Under the pieces are notes generated by a model. It had not been told where the DNA came from, did no database searches, and worked only from the letters and a program-made list of their open reading frames with translations. From Ulvibacter litoralis (GTDB taxonomy: Bacteria; Bacteroidota; Bacteroidia; Flavobacteriales; Flavobacteriaceae), in contig NZ_FNBA01000004.1 in the NCBI RefSeq assembly GCF_900102055.1, positions 186,001 through 250,000 on the forward strand: a stretch of 64,000 bases of DNA, in the 5' to 3' direction. Shown here one piece after another: positions 44,709-53,529 of this stretch. The position numbers and the translations under genes are program-made. The stretch's first letter is position 1. Every line of letters begins with the position of its first letter.

Positions 44709-45887
44709 ATGAAAAATATTTTTTTTGGAATGCTTTTAATAAGCTTGCTGTCTCTCCCTTTTTTAGGTTGTGGAAATGGAAAGTCACATGAAGGTGTTAA
44801 TAAAAAGGTGAGTAAAGAATTTTCGAATCAGCTTAAAATTAACCAAAAATCAACTTTTACAGATCAAGCGGAAGGTATCGATTTGGTAAAAATTGTCGAT
44901 TATTTACCGAATGGCTACTCCAAGCTGGGAGATACAGATTATACAGATGTTATTCAAGATGTACTTGACAAACATAGTACTGTAGAATTTCCAAATTTTC
45001 CAATCTTAGTAAATGATAAAGGACTAAGAATTAGAAGTAATTCCAAATTATATTTTCAAAAAGAATCATTGCTGAAACTGAAATCTTCAGCTAAGGTGCT
45101 GTATGCGATACTGAATATTGCTAAAGTGGAAAATGTATCGATTTACTCTCCAACAATAGAAGGAGATCGATATAGACGCGTAAACCCTGAAGACAAAAAA
45201 GGAGAATGGGGAATGGGTATATGGATACAGGAATCAAAAAATATATCTGTTTTTAATGCAAAAGTGACCCATTGTTGGGGTGACGGTATTTACATTGGAG
45301 GAGGGCGTGACATAGTTCCAAATGATTCAATTTATATTCATCGGCCTATTATAGATGAAAATAGAAGAAATGGAATTTCTATTACGAGTGGTAAAAATAT
45401 CAGAATCATAGAACCAGTTGTTTCAAATTCTCGCGGTAAAAGTCCAGAATCGGGTATTGATATTGAGCCTAATAGTAACACATCTACACTTAATAATATT
45501 TATATTGAGCGCCCGAAAACATTCAATAATCAAAATCATGGGATTGTAGTTGCCCTAACTAGTTTGGTGGGAGAATTAGACAATCATGTGAATATAGAAA
45601 TTGTAAATCATATTGATGAGTATTCAACTTATGGTTTTACGATGGCCGATTTTCGACCTAAAAAAGATAAAGAAGTGAAGAAACTCACCGGAAACGTTAT
45701 TATTAAAAACGCTATTTGGAAGTTTAATAAACAGGCATATGCATTAGGTAATACCAGTGATTTATATCCACCCGTCAATTTCTTTAATTGTAAAGTGTAT
45801 TCCGATGTAAATAATGTAAATGTTGTGGATGAAGGAATGCAATACAAAATGAAATTTCTGAAAAAAAAGGGATATTTTTTTCAATAA
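44709..45887 (+). CDS. Right-handed beta-helix lipoprotein in the polysaccharide operon
   Basis: This is a 392-residue exported protein with a lipobox ending at C21 (PFLGC). The body shows pectate-lyase-superfamily parallel beta-helix coils: LRIRSNSKLYFQ, NVSIYSPTIEG, NISVFNAKVTHCWGDGIYIGG, NGISITSGKNIRIIEPVV, GIDIEPNSN. The CWGDGIYIGGG segment is typical of glycoside-active beta-helices. It might cleave, epimerise or bind the exported polysaccharide in the periplasm or at the outer membrane. No catalytic residues can be assigned. It lies 9 bases after one glycosyltransferase gene and 23 bases before another, so it is clearly in the operon. Confidence 0.78.
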   Translation: MKNIFFGMLLISLLSLPFLGCGNGKSHEGVNKKVSKEFSNQLKINQKSTFTDQAEGIDLVKIVDYLPNGYSKLGDTDYTDVIQDVLDKHSTVEFPNFPILVNDKGLRIRSNSKLYFQKESLLKLKSSAKVLYAILNIAKVENVSIYSPTIEGDRYRRVNPEDKKGEWGMGIWIQESKNISVFNAKVTHCWGDGIYIGGGRDIVPNDSIYIHRPIIDENRRNGISITSGKNIRIIEPVVSNSRGKSPESGIDIEPNSNTSTLNNIYIERPKTFNNQNHGIVVALTSLVGELDNHVNIEIVNHIDEYSTYGFTMADFRPKKDKEVKKLTGNVIIKNAIWKFNKQAYALGNTSDLYPPVNFFNCKVYSDVNNVNVVDEGMQYKMKFLKKKGYFFQ

Positions 45888-45910
45888 ATAATTCTAAACA
45901 AGCTAAAGAG

Positions 45911-47077
45911 TTGAACAGAAATAAACCTAAACTAATTCGGATTACAACAGTACCCATCTCTTTAGAAAAATTGCTAGAAGGACAGCTTACGTTTATGCAG
46001 CAGTTTTATGAAGTGACGGCTATTTCCGCAGAAAAAGAGAAACTTCAAGAATTTGGGAAGGCAAACAATGTGGCTACCTACTTCATTGAATTAACACGAA
46101 AAATTACACCACTGCAAGATTTGAAAGCAGTGTACAAATTGTATAAATTTTTAAAAAAAGAAAAACCATTGATCGTTCACACGCATACTCCAAAAGCGGG
46201 TATTGTAGGAATGTTAGCGGCGTATCTAGCAAAAGTTCCGTTGCGATTGCATACAGTTGCAGGTTTGCCGTTAATGGAGGCGACAGGTTTTAAAAGAAAA
46301 ATTTTAAACTTCGTAGAAAAAAGTACGTATCGCTTTTCAACAAACGTTTACCCAAATTCTAAAGGGTTGTACGATTTTATTACTTCGGAAGGTTTTACAG
46401 CCCCTAAAAAGCTTCAAATTATTGGAGCTGGAAGCTCTAATGGAATAGATACGTCTTATTTTGACCCTGCTCTTTTTACTACTGAAGCTAAACAGCAGAA
46501 AAGAAACGAAATAGGAATACCGCAGAATAATTTTGTTTTTGTTTTTGTTGGACGTTTGGTGAAAGACAAAGGAATTAATGAATTAGTAACTGCTTTTTCA
46601 AAATTAAGTTCTGAGAACACGAATGTATCTTTATTGTTAGTAGGCCCTTTAGAAGCAGATTTAGATCCATTGGCTCCTGAAACACTTATCGAAATTAACA
46701 ACTTAAAGAACATTTATAGTATCGGATACCAAAACGATGTTCGTCCATTTTTTGCACTGAGCGATGCCTTGGTTTTTCCTAGTTATCGAGAAGGGTTTCC
46801 AAATGTAGTACTACAAGCCGGAGCTATGGGATTACCTGCCATTGTTTCAGATATAAATGGTTGCAACGAAATTGTTTCAGAAAATAATAATGGGTGTATT
46901 ATTCCTGTAAAAAACGCAGAAGCTATATTCACAGCAATGAAAAACCTAGTGAATACTAAACCTTTGTACGAAACATTAAAAGAAAATGCTAGACCAGTGA
47001 TCACATCAAAGTACGAACGAAAAGAAATCTGGGAGCATTTGTTGAGAGAATATCGTCGATTAGAAGCAAAGCTTTAA
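45911..47077 (+). CDS. Glycosyltransferase family 4, TTG start
   Basis: This is a 388-residue GT4 enzyme. HTHTPKAGIVGMLAAYLAKVPLRLHTVAGLPL at about residues 93-125 and VFVGRLVKDKGINELV are typical of family 4 members such as PglA and CapM. SDALVFPSYREGFPNVVLQAGAMGLPAIVSDINGCNEIV carries the donor-site glutamates. The start is TTG at 45911 (NRNKPKLIRIT); no ATG is nearby. Because it immediately precedes the pglC-like gene, it may add the second sugar to undecaprenyl-linked diNAcBac, as PglA does, but this is inference. Confidence 0.87.
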   Translation: MNRNKPKLIRITTVPISLEKLLEGQLTFMQQFYEVTAISAEKEKLQEFGKANNVATYFIELTRKITPLQDLKAVYKLYKFLKKEKPLIVHTHTPKAGIVGMLAAYLAKVPLRLHTVAGLPLMEATGFKRKILNFVEKSTYRFSTNVYPNSKGLYDFITSEGFTAPKKLQIIGAGSSNGIDTSYFDPALFTTEAKQQKRNEIGIPQNNFVFVFVGRLVKDKGINELVTAFSKLSSENTNVSLLLVGPLEADLDPLAPETLIEINNLKNIYSIGYQNDVRPFFALSDALVFPSYREGFPNVVLQAGAMGLPAIVSDINGCNEIVSENNNGCIIPVKNAEAIFTAMKNLVNTKPLYETLKENARPVITSKYERKEIWEHLLREYRRLEAKL

Positions 47078-47089
47078 TATATTTGTAGC

Positions 47090-47692
47090 GTGTATAAAAA
47101 CGGACTTAAATTAGTTTTAGACAGTATTGTGGCTTTAATTGCTTTAGTGCTAATAGCCCCTATATTTTTATTGGTAACCTTATTTTTAACCTTTGCGAAT
47201 GATGGAAAGCCTTTTTTCTTTCAGAAGCGACCTGGTAAAAATGAACGTATTTTTACAATTATTAAGTTCAAAACCATGAATGAGAAAAAGGACCTAGCGG
47301 GTAATTTGTTGCCAGACGAAAAACGGTTAACGGCCATCGGAAAATTTGTAAGAGCTACTTCTTTAGATGAAATTCCGCAGCTAATAAATGTATTAAAAGG
47401 CGATATGAGTTTTGTGGGGCCAAGACCATTACTTCCAGAATATTTGCCTTTATATAACGAAATGCAAAAGAAAAGACATTTGGTAAAACCAGGAATAACA
47501 GGTTGGGCACAGGTAAGTGGTCGAAACGCAATAAGTTGGGAGAAAAAATTTGAGTTAGATGTTTGGTATGTACAGCATCAATCTTTTTTATTGGATTTAA
47601 AAATACTTTTGAAAACAGTGAAAAAAGTTCTTTTTAAAGAAGACATCAATACAGAAGGACAAGCAACCACAACACCATTTAAAGGAAATTAA
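47090..47692 (+). CDS. pglC: Initiating phosphoglycosyltransferase (PglC-like, monotopic), GTG start
   Basis: This is a 200-residue minimal bacterial sugar transferase that moves a phospho-sugar to undecaprenyl phosphate to start repeat-unit assembly. It has the reentrant membrane helix (residues about 8-33), then KRPGKNERIFTIIKFKTM, the essential Asp-Glu pair D93-E94 in SLDEIPQ, and DMSFVGPRPLLPEY, HLVKPGITGWAQVSGRNAISW. The length matches Campylobacter PglC rather than the large WbaP. The start is GTG at 47090. It is followed 1 base later by pglD, then pglE and pglF, so UDP-diNAcBac is the likely donor. Confidence 0.92.
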   Translation: MYKNGLKLVLDSIVALIALVLIAPIFLLVTLFLTFANDGKPFFFQKRPGKNERIFTIIKFKTMNEKKDLAGNLLPDEKRLTAIGKFVRATSLDEIPQLINVLKGDMSFVGPRPLLPEYLPLYNEMQKKRHLVKPGITGWAQVSGRNAISWEKKFELDVWYVQHQSFLLDLKILLKTVKKVLFKEDINTEGQATTTPFKGN

Positions 47693-47693
47693 T

Positions 47694-48305
47694 ATGAAAG
47701 AAATTTCGTTGTATGGAGCGGGTGGACATTGTTTTGCTGTAGTAGCTTTAATAAAATGTTTGGCAGAATATACACCCAATGTCGTTTTTGATGATGCTCC
47801 TCAATATCAAGATATTTTAGATGTACCTGTTAGTTACTTTAAGGATTATAAAAAAGAAGTAAAAACACTTTGTATTTCTGTTGGAAATAATGCAGTAAGA
47901 AAGATGATTTCTTCAAAAATAAAAGCAGAATATCCATCCTTTATACATCCATCTGCAGTAATTTATCCTTCATCAACCATTGGTAAAGGAACTGTTATTT
48001 TTCCGAATGCTGTAATTGACGCATCTGTTATAATTAGTGATTTTTGCATCATAAATAACAATGCGACGGTATCGCATAATTGTCGTATCGATAACTTTGT
48101 ACACATTGCTATTCAAGCTGCAGTTGCAGGTGGAGTGACAATAGGAGAGGGAACAATAGTTGGAGCTGGAGCAGTGATATTACCAGAAGTAAGTATTGGG
48201 AAGTGGGTTACAATAGGAGCTGGAAGTGTAATTACAAAAGACATACCCGATGGAGCCATTGTTTATGGAAATCCAGGTAAAATAATAAGATATAATATAG
48301 TATAA
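47694..48305 (+). CDS. pglD: UDP-4-amino-sugar N-acetyltransferase (PglD-like)
   Basis: This is a 203-residue acetyltransferase with N-terminal GAGGHCFAVVALI nucleotide-sugar loop and C-terminal hexapeptide helix. The catalytic base is the histidine in TVSHNCRIDNFVHI. VTIGEGTIVGAGAVILPEV follows, and IPDGAIVYGNPGKIIRYN closes the protein. It acetylates the 4-amino group of the PglE product to make UDP-diNAcBac. It sits between pglC and pglE with gaps of 1 and 3 bases. Confidence 0.9.
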   Translation: MKEISLYGAGGHCFAVVALIKCLAEYTPNVVFDDAPQYQDILDVPVSYFKDYKKEVKTLCISVGNNAVRKMISSKIKAEYPSFIHPSAVIYPSSTIGKGTVIFPNAVIDASVIISDFCIINNNATVSHNCRIDNFVHIAIQAAVAGGVTIGEGTIVGAGAVILPEVSIGKWVTIGAGSVITKDIPDGAIVYGNPGKIIRYNIV

Positions 48306-48308
48306 TAG

Positions 48309-49439
48309 ATGAATCCAAAAATATATTTATCCTCTCCACACATGGGAGGTACTGAACAAAATTTTGTAAATGATGCTTTTGATACCAATTGGATAGCACC
48401 GTTAGGGCCTAATGTAAATGGTTTTGAGTCTGATTTAGAAAACTATCTTAAAGAGGATGTTCATGTGGCAACTTTAAGCTCAGGAACAGCTGCGATTCAC
48501 CTTGCCTTGATTATGTTGGGTGTTACTCGTGGTGATGAAGTTATTTGTCAGAGTATGACGTTTTCTGCTTCTGCAAATCCGATAGTATATCAAGGAGCGA
48601 CACCTATATTTATCGATAGTGAAGTAGATACCTGGAATATGTGTCCTATTCATTTGGAAGAAGCGATAAAGGATAGGATTTCGAAGGGGAAGAAACCAAA
48701 AGCCATTATTCCGGTTCACTTATATGGAATGCCATACAAGGTAGATGAAATAAATGCAGTTGCTCAAAAATATGGAATTCCTATTGTTGAAGATAGTGCC
48801 GAAGCCTTAGGAAGTACGTATAAAGGTCAAAAATGTGGAACCTTTGGCGATATATCAATATTATCGTTCAATGGTAATAAGATCATTACAACCTCAAGTG
48901 GAGGAGCTTTAGTAACCAAAGATGTAAGCTTAAAAAATAAGGCAATGTTTCTAGCAACCCAAGCAAGAGATGAGGCTTTGCATTACCAGCATTCTCAGAT
49001 AGGTTATAATTACAGATTAAGTAATGTTTGTGCGGGAATAGGAAGAGGGCAGATGGAAGTTTTGGATAAACACATTGGTTTGCGCAGAGAAATGAATGTA
49101 TTTTATAAAGATATTTTTAAAACTATGGAAGGGGTAACTGTTTTTACAGAACCTTCAGAAAGCATTTTTTCTAACCATTGGTTGTCTAGTATTACAATAG
49201 ATACAACCAAAACAAAACTGTCGGCAGAGAAAATACGTATATCTTTAGATAAAGACAATATAGAATCTAGACCTTTGTGGAAACCAATGCATTTACAACC
49301 TGTTTTTAAAGATGCTCCTTATTATGGAGCTAAAACAGCACAAACACTTTTCGAAAATGGATTGTGTTTGCCTTCGGGTTCAAATTTAGGAGAAAAGGAA
49401 AAACAAAGGATTCGTGCTGTTTTAGAAAATATCAACTAG
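48309..49439 (+). CDS. pglE: UDP-4-keto-6-deoxy-GlcNAc 4-aminotransferase (PglE-like)
   Basis: This is a 376-residue DegT/DnrJ family PLP aminotransferase. K191 in SFNGNKIITTSSGG is the Schiff-base lysine; EDSAEALGS is in the cofactor site, and IYLSSPHMGGTEQ opens the protein as in PglE/bacillosamine aminotransferases. It aminates the PglF product for PglD. It is tightly linked to pglD and lies 22 bases before pglF. It is related to, but distinct from, LegC at 33832, which is consistent with two parallel 4-amino sugar routes. Confidence 0.9.
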   Translation: MNPKIYLSSPHMGGTEQNFVNDAFDTNWIAPLGPNVNGFESDLENYLKEDVHVATLSSGTAAIHLALIMLGVTRGDEVICQSMTFSASANPIVYQGATPIFIDSEVDTWNMCPIHLEEAIKDRISKGKKPKAIIPVHLYGMPYKVDEINAVAQKYGIPIVEDSAEALGSTYKGQKCGTFGDISILSFNGNKIITTSSGGALVTKDVSLKNKAMFLATQARDEALHYQHSQIGYNYRLSNVCAGIGRGQMEVLDKHIGLRREMNVFYKDIFKTMEGVTVFTEPSESIFSNHWLSSITIDTTKTKLSAEKIRISLDKDNIESRPLWKPMHLQPVFKDAPYYGAKTAQTLFENGLCLPSGSNLGEKEKQRIRAVLENIN

Positions 49440-49461
49440 ATTTTTGTAATTTCGCATTTAA

Positions 49462-51429
49462 ATGTTCATGGATAAATTAAAACAAAAGTTTTTTAATAAT
49501 CTCTATACAGGAGATAATAAGTTAAAAATACTAGACCAGCGTTACTTACCGCGCTGGGCTGTTATTTTATTAGATGTTCTTTTTTGTATTTTTTCTATGG
49601 GGGTTGCATACTTTGTTCTCTTAGAAACTCCTATGGTTTTTCCTGAAATAGTATCAATACTAGTTCAAGGAACCGTTATAATTGCTTTAAATATAATTTT
49701 CTTTTTTGTCTTCAAAACGTATTCGGGTATTATTCGCCACTCTACGTTTATGGATATTTTTAAACTAGCGTTTTCTTCTTTCTTTACAGCAATAACGGTA
49801 ATTTCCATTAGCTACATTTACTTTTTTACAAGTGGCAGCAAATTGTTTTTAAGCACTTTTGTGTTGCTCTACATGTTACTTTCTTTTACTACAATGTTAC
49901 TTTTTAGAATTTCAGTAAAAGAAGTATATCAATTTATGAAGAATAGCTCTGTTGGTAGCTTCAAAAAAAGGGTTGCCATTGTTGGAGTAGATGATCACAC
50001 CATTTCTTTAGGGAAAGCATTAACTACAGAGTCTAATCTGCCTTTTCAATTGGTAGGGTTTTTAAGTGAAAGCTTTGGATCTAAGCGATATAAAATTTTA
50101 GGCAAACCCGTCATTCCCCTAAAAGATAACTTTGCAGAGGTAATTTCTGTTCACCAAATTGATGGAATATTAATTATAAGTGAATCACTTACAAGTAAGG
50201 AGAAAAACCAAATCGTAGATGAATGTTTGGCTAACAATGTTGAAATGTTTAATGTTCCACTATTAGAAACTTGGAATAAGAAAGAAGACATTCAGAGTCA
50301 GATAAAACCAATTCAGATTGAAGATTTATTAGATAGAGATCCTATTTTAATTGAAAGTGACTCTATAAAGAATGATTTACACGGTAAAACAATTTTAGTA
50401 ACGGGTGGTGCAGGATCTATTGGAAGTGAAATAGTACGGCAAATTGCCGAATTTGATCCTAAATTGATTGTTGTGTTAGATCAAGCAGAATCAGCTTTGC
50501 ATGAACTTGAAATTTACTTAATACAAAACTATCCAAAGCTCAATTTCATTACAGAATTAGCTAACATTAGCAACATGTATCGTTTGGAAATGCTTTTCGA
50601 TAAGTATGATTTCGAAATGGTCTATCATGCCGCTGCTTATAAACACGTTCCTTTGATTGAAAGAAACCCTTTAGAGGCAATTTATGTAAATATTCTAGGA
50701 ACGGTAAATCTTTCAGTGCTCTCTGTAAAACATAATATCGACAAGTTTGTAATGGTTTCTACAGATAAAGCTGTAAACCCAACCAATGTAATGGGAGCTT
50801 CAAAACGAGCTGCAGAAATGTATGTGCAGTCGCTTCAGAATAGCAATAAAGATTTAAAGACAAGATTTATTACCACACGTTTTGGAAATGTATTAGGATC
50901 TAATGGATCTGTAATTCCACATTTCAGAAAACAAATCACTCAAGGGGGACCAGTTACCGTTACACATAAGGATATTATTAGATATTTCATGACCATTCCA
51001 GAAGCGTGTCAGCTAGTGTTACAAGCAGGTACCATGGGAGTTGGAGGAGAAATTTTCGTGTTTGATATGGGGAAACCCATTAGAATTCTCGATATGGCAG
51101 AACGGATGATTCGTCTTTCTGGATTTGAGCCTTATGAGGATATTGATATTAAAATCACAGGACTTCGTCCTGGAGAGAAATTGTATGAAGAGTTGTTGAA
51201 TGATACTTCAACGGTATTGCCTACACATCATCCAAAAATTATGATTTCTAAAGTTCCTTGCGGTGCTTTTGAAGAAATCAATAAAAAAATGAAAACCTTA
51301 ATTAAGACAGCTACACGTCATAAGGACAGTCAAGTTGTAAAACTCTTAAAAGACTTAGTTCCAGAATTTATTAGTGAAAATTCAGAATTTGAGGTTCTTG
51401 ATACTACTTCATTTATAAAAAAAGAATAG
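49462..51429 (+). CDS. pglF: Membrane UDP-GlcNAc 4,6-dehydratase (PglF/WbpM-like)
   Basis: This is a 655-residue inner-membrane enzyme. Four hydrophobic helices fill residues about 20-145, a Rossmann-like CoA-binding-type domain spans about 165-290, and an SDR dehydratase domain runs from about 310 to the end. VTGGAGSIGSEIVRQI is the NAD site. VSTDKAVNPTNVMGASKR carries the Met-type catalytic site, and FGNVLGSNGSVIP and TGLRPGEKLYEELL are family signatures. A second ATG at 49468 may be the true start. It makes the 4-keto precursor for PglE. It ends the pglC-D-E-F block, with the Wzi-like gene 58 bases downstream. Confidence 0.93.
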   Translation: MFMDKLKQKFFNNLYTGDNKLKILDQRYLPRWAVILLDVLFCIFSMGVAYFVLLETPMVFPEIVSILVQGTVIIALNIIFFFVFKTYSGIIRHSTFMDIFKLAFSSFFTAITVISISYIYFFTSGSKLFLSTFVLLYMLLSFTTMLLFRISVKEVYQFMKNSSVGSFKKRVAIVGVDDHTISLGKALTTESNLPFQLVGFLSESFGSKRYKILGKPVIPLKDNFAEVISVHQIDGILIISESLTSKEKNQIVDECLANNVEMFNVPLLETWNKKEDIQSQIKPIQIEDLLDRDPILIESDSIKNDLHGKTILVTGGAGSIGSEIVRQIAEFDPKLIVVLDQAESALHELEIYLIQNYPKLNFITELANISNMYRLEMLFDKYDFEMVYHAAAYKHVPLIERNPLEAIYVNILGTVNLSVLSVKHNIDKFVMVSTDKAVNPTNVMGASKRAAEMYVQSLQNSNKDLKTRFITTRFGNVLGSNGSVIPHFRKQITQGGPVTVTHKDIIRYFMTIPEACQLVLQAGTMGVGGEIFVFDMGKPIRILDMAERMIRLSGFEPYEDIDIKITGLRPGEKLYEELLNDTSTVLPTHHPKIMISKVPCGAFEEINKKMKTLIKTATRHKDSQVVKLLKDLVPEFISENSEFEVLDTTSFIKKE

Positions 51430-51487
51430 TATATTTATCATACTACTAACCCTCTTTTGTCTATTGTAAAAGACTTTATTCTTATTT

Positions 51488-52891
51488 ATGGAAAAGCAGA
51501 TTTTTATTTTTTTTAGTTGTTTTCTGCTTTCATTACCCTTACACTCCCAAGAGGCAACAACAGTAAATTTAGAGAGTGAAAATCATAAACCGTTTGAAAA
51601 TAAAGGACTCGTTCTTGATTTTTTTGAGATATCAGGATTAGCATTAGTAGCTAATGATGATTCTCTTCCATTTTGGATGTATCGTAATACGAACGATAGA
51701 ATGCGTTCCCAAACCAATGCTATGGGACTTTTACGCGGAAGCGCCTCTTATTACTTTTCAGAAACTAGTTATATAGAAGTTGGGGCTGGTGTGGTCGCTG
51801 CAGATGGTTTTGATGATACAACCATACATCGTGATGAATTGTATCTATCTTATCAGAATTCTTGGTTAAAAGCTACGCTAGGAAGTAAGACTCCTTTTCA
51901 AAAATACCAAGGATTGTCTATTGTTGGCGATAATTTTTTACTTTCGGGAAATGCAAGAGCATTGCCAGGACTTATTATAGAAGCAAATAACCCTATTCAA
52001 TTACTAAAAGGGTTAGAATTAGATTGGGCAATAGCACATTATAGTTTAAATGATGACCGCTATGTAGACGATGCTATGGTTCATTATAAACGGTTGGGAT
52101 TAACCTATGGAATTAATGAAAAAAATCGTTTTTCAGCAGGGATAGAACATTATGCGCAATGGGGAGGAACCTCGCCAGAATTTGGAAAATTGCCAAATTC
52201 TTTTAATGATTTTTTGAAAGTCTTTATAGCTTCGAACGCTAACGAAGATGCACCTTTAGGAGATCAATTAAATGGACTAGGAAATCATTTAGGAATATAC
52301 AATTTTGAATATATTCATAACTCAGAATCAGGATATTTAAAGATGTATCATCAACACCCTTTTGAAGATGGGTCAGGTTCTGCATTTAAAAATTTCCCGG
52401 ATGGTATTTGGGGGTTGTATATTGGACCGAACACCAAAGATTATGACAGTTTTGTAACAGGTTTTTTAATTGAATTTGTACAAACTACCAATCAAAGTGG
52501 GGCTGCAAATGAAGGCAGTTCTCGGGATAATTATTTTAACAATTCTATTTATGCATCTGGATGGACCTACCACCAAACAACTATCGGAATTCCATTACTA
52601 GTTCCTTATGAATCTAGGAATTCTATTAGAAACAACAAATCTAGAGGGATTAATCTTGGAATTGCCATGGGGCATAAAAGATGGTCGTTCAAATCAAAAG
52701 TTAGTTTTGTAGAAAATTTTGGTTCATTTGCAGACCCAATAGATCCTAAAGAAAGAGCTGTTTATAGTTATATAAACACAAAGTATTCTCTCGATACATA
52801 TGGGAGTATTTCTCTTTTATTGGGATATGATTATAGCAATCAGAATGAAGATAATTTTGGTGGAGGGCTTCAGTACAGTTATAAATTTTAA
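51488..52891 (+). CDS. Capsule assembly Wzi-family outer-membrane protein
   Basis: This is a 467-residue outer-membrane beta-barrel with a signal peptide (residues 1-20, LPLHSQ). Family features include PFWMYRNTNDRM near residue 60, alternating amphipathic strands (YIEVGAGVVAA, LYLSYQNSWLKATLG) and GLELDWAIAHYSLNDDRY. It ends with a strand finishing in F (GGGLQYSYKF). Wzi-type proteins help attach or organise capsule at the cell surface. Its place at the end of the polysaccharide locus suggests the product is a capsule-like or surface-bound polymer. Confidence 0.87.
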   Translation: MEKQIFIFFSCFLLSLPLHSQEATTVNLESENHKPFENKGLVLDFFEISGLALVANDDSLPFWMYRNTNDRMRSQTNAMGLLRGSASYYFSETSYIEVGAGVVAADGFDDTTIHRDELYLSYQNSWLKATLGSKTPFQKYQGLSIVGDNFLLSGNARALPGLIIEANNPIQLLKGLELDWAIAHYSLNDDRYVDDAMVHYKRLGLTYGINEKNRFSAGIEHYAQWGGTSPEFGKLPNSFNDFLKVFIASNANEDAPLGDQLNGLGNHLGIYNFEYIHNSESGYLKMYHQHPFEDGSGSAFKNFPDGIWGLYIGPNTKDYDSFVTGFLIEFVQTTNQSGAANEGSSRDNYFNNSIYASGWTYHQTTIGIPLLVPYESRNSIRNNKSRGINLGIAMGHKRWSFKSKVSFVENFGSFADPIDPKERAVYSYINTKYSLDTYGSISLLLGYDYSNQNEDNFGGGLQYSYKF

Positions 52892-52947
52892 GAAATTCTG
52901 ATTTTCTTGGGAAATTATTTCAATCGTAAGGACGTATTGTCGAAACT

Positions 52948-52976
52948 TTGACTCCTTTCGTCGAAAAATATATTTG
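52948..52976 (+). promoter_or_regulatory. Flavobacterial-type promoter upstream of the response regulator
   Basis: TTG at 52948-52950, an 18-base spacer and TATATTTG at 52969-52976 fit the TTG / TANNTTTG consensus, giving a leader of about 58 bases. A further TAACTTTG lies at 53013-53020 without a good -33 partner. Confidence 0.45.
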
Positions 52977-53040
52977 AAATTTAAAATACTTCTATTAGAT
53001 TTAATATAAGTTTAACTTTGTATTTGAAATTTAATTAAAT

Positions 53041-53469
53041 ATGAAGCAATCGGTGAATTGTGTTTTATTAGTAGATGATGATAAAGCTACTAATTTTTTT
53101 AATAAAATGGTAGTAAATAGACATGGAGGCTTCTCTCATGTAGTCTCTACTCAAAGTGGCTTAGAAGCATTAGAATATCTTAAAGAGGTTAACAATGCGA
53201 AAAAAGTAAAACCCGACTTAATATTTCTAGATATTAACATGCCAGCAATGAATGGTTGGGAATTTCTCATTGAATTTGAAAAATTTGATAATGCCTTTAC
53301 TGATACCATTAAAGTAATTTTATTATCCACATCTTCAGACCCAGCAGATGTAAAAAAATCTATAGATAAGCATCCTGTAGATGATTATATAAACAAACCG
53401 CTTTCATTTCCACTTCTCAATGAAGTGTTGGCAAATCATTTTGCTAACAAAGTAGAAATCGGTTGTTGA
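53041..53469 (+). CDS. Single-domain response regulator (CheY-like)
   Basis: This is a 142-residue receiver domain with no output domain. D12-D13-D14 form the acidic pocket, D64 in IFLDINMPAMNG is the phosphoacceptor, S96-T97 in LLSTSSD the switch region, and K119 in YINKP the conserved lysine. Stand-alone receivers usually signal by protein contact. It is 60 bases upstream of the TonB-receptor gene and 3 kb upstream of a histidine kinase in the same direction, which makes that kinase a reasonable partner. A second receiver of the same type is at 62290. Confidence 0.9.
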   Translation: MKQSVNCVLLVDDDKATNFFNKMVVNRHGGFSHVVSTQSGLEALEYLKEVNNAKKVKPDLIFLDINMPAMNGWEFLIEFEKFDNAFTDTIKVILLSTSSDPADVKKSIDKHPVDDYINKPLSFPLLNEVLANHFANKVEIGC

Positions 53470-53529
53470 AAAATGCCCTTTTAAATTTATTTGGGGTCAC
53501 TTCAAAATAAATTAAAATAAAAGAATAAC

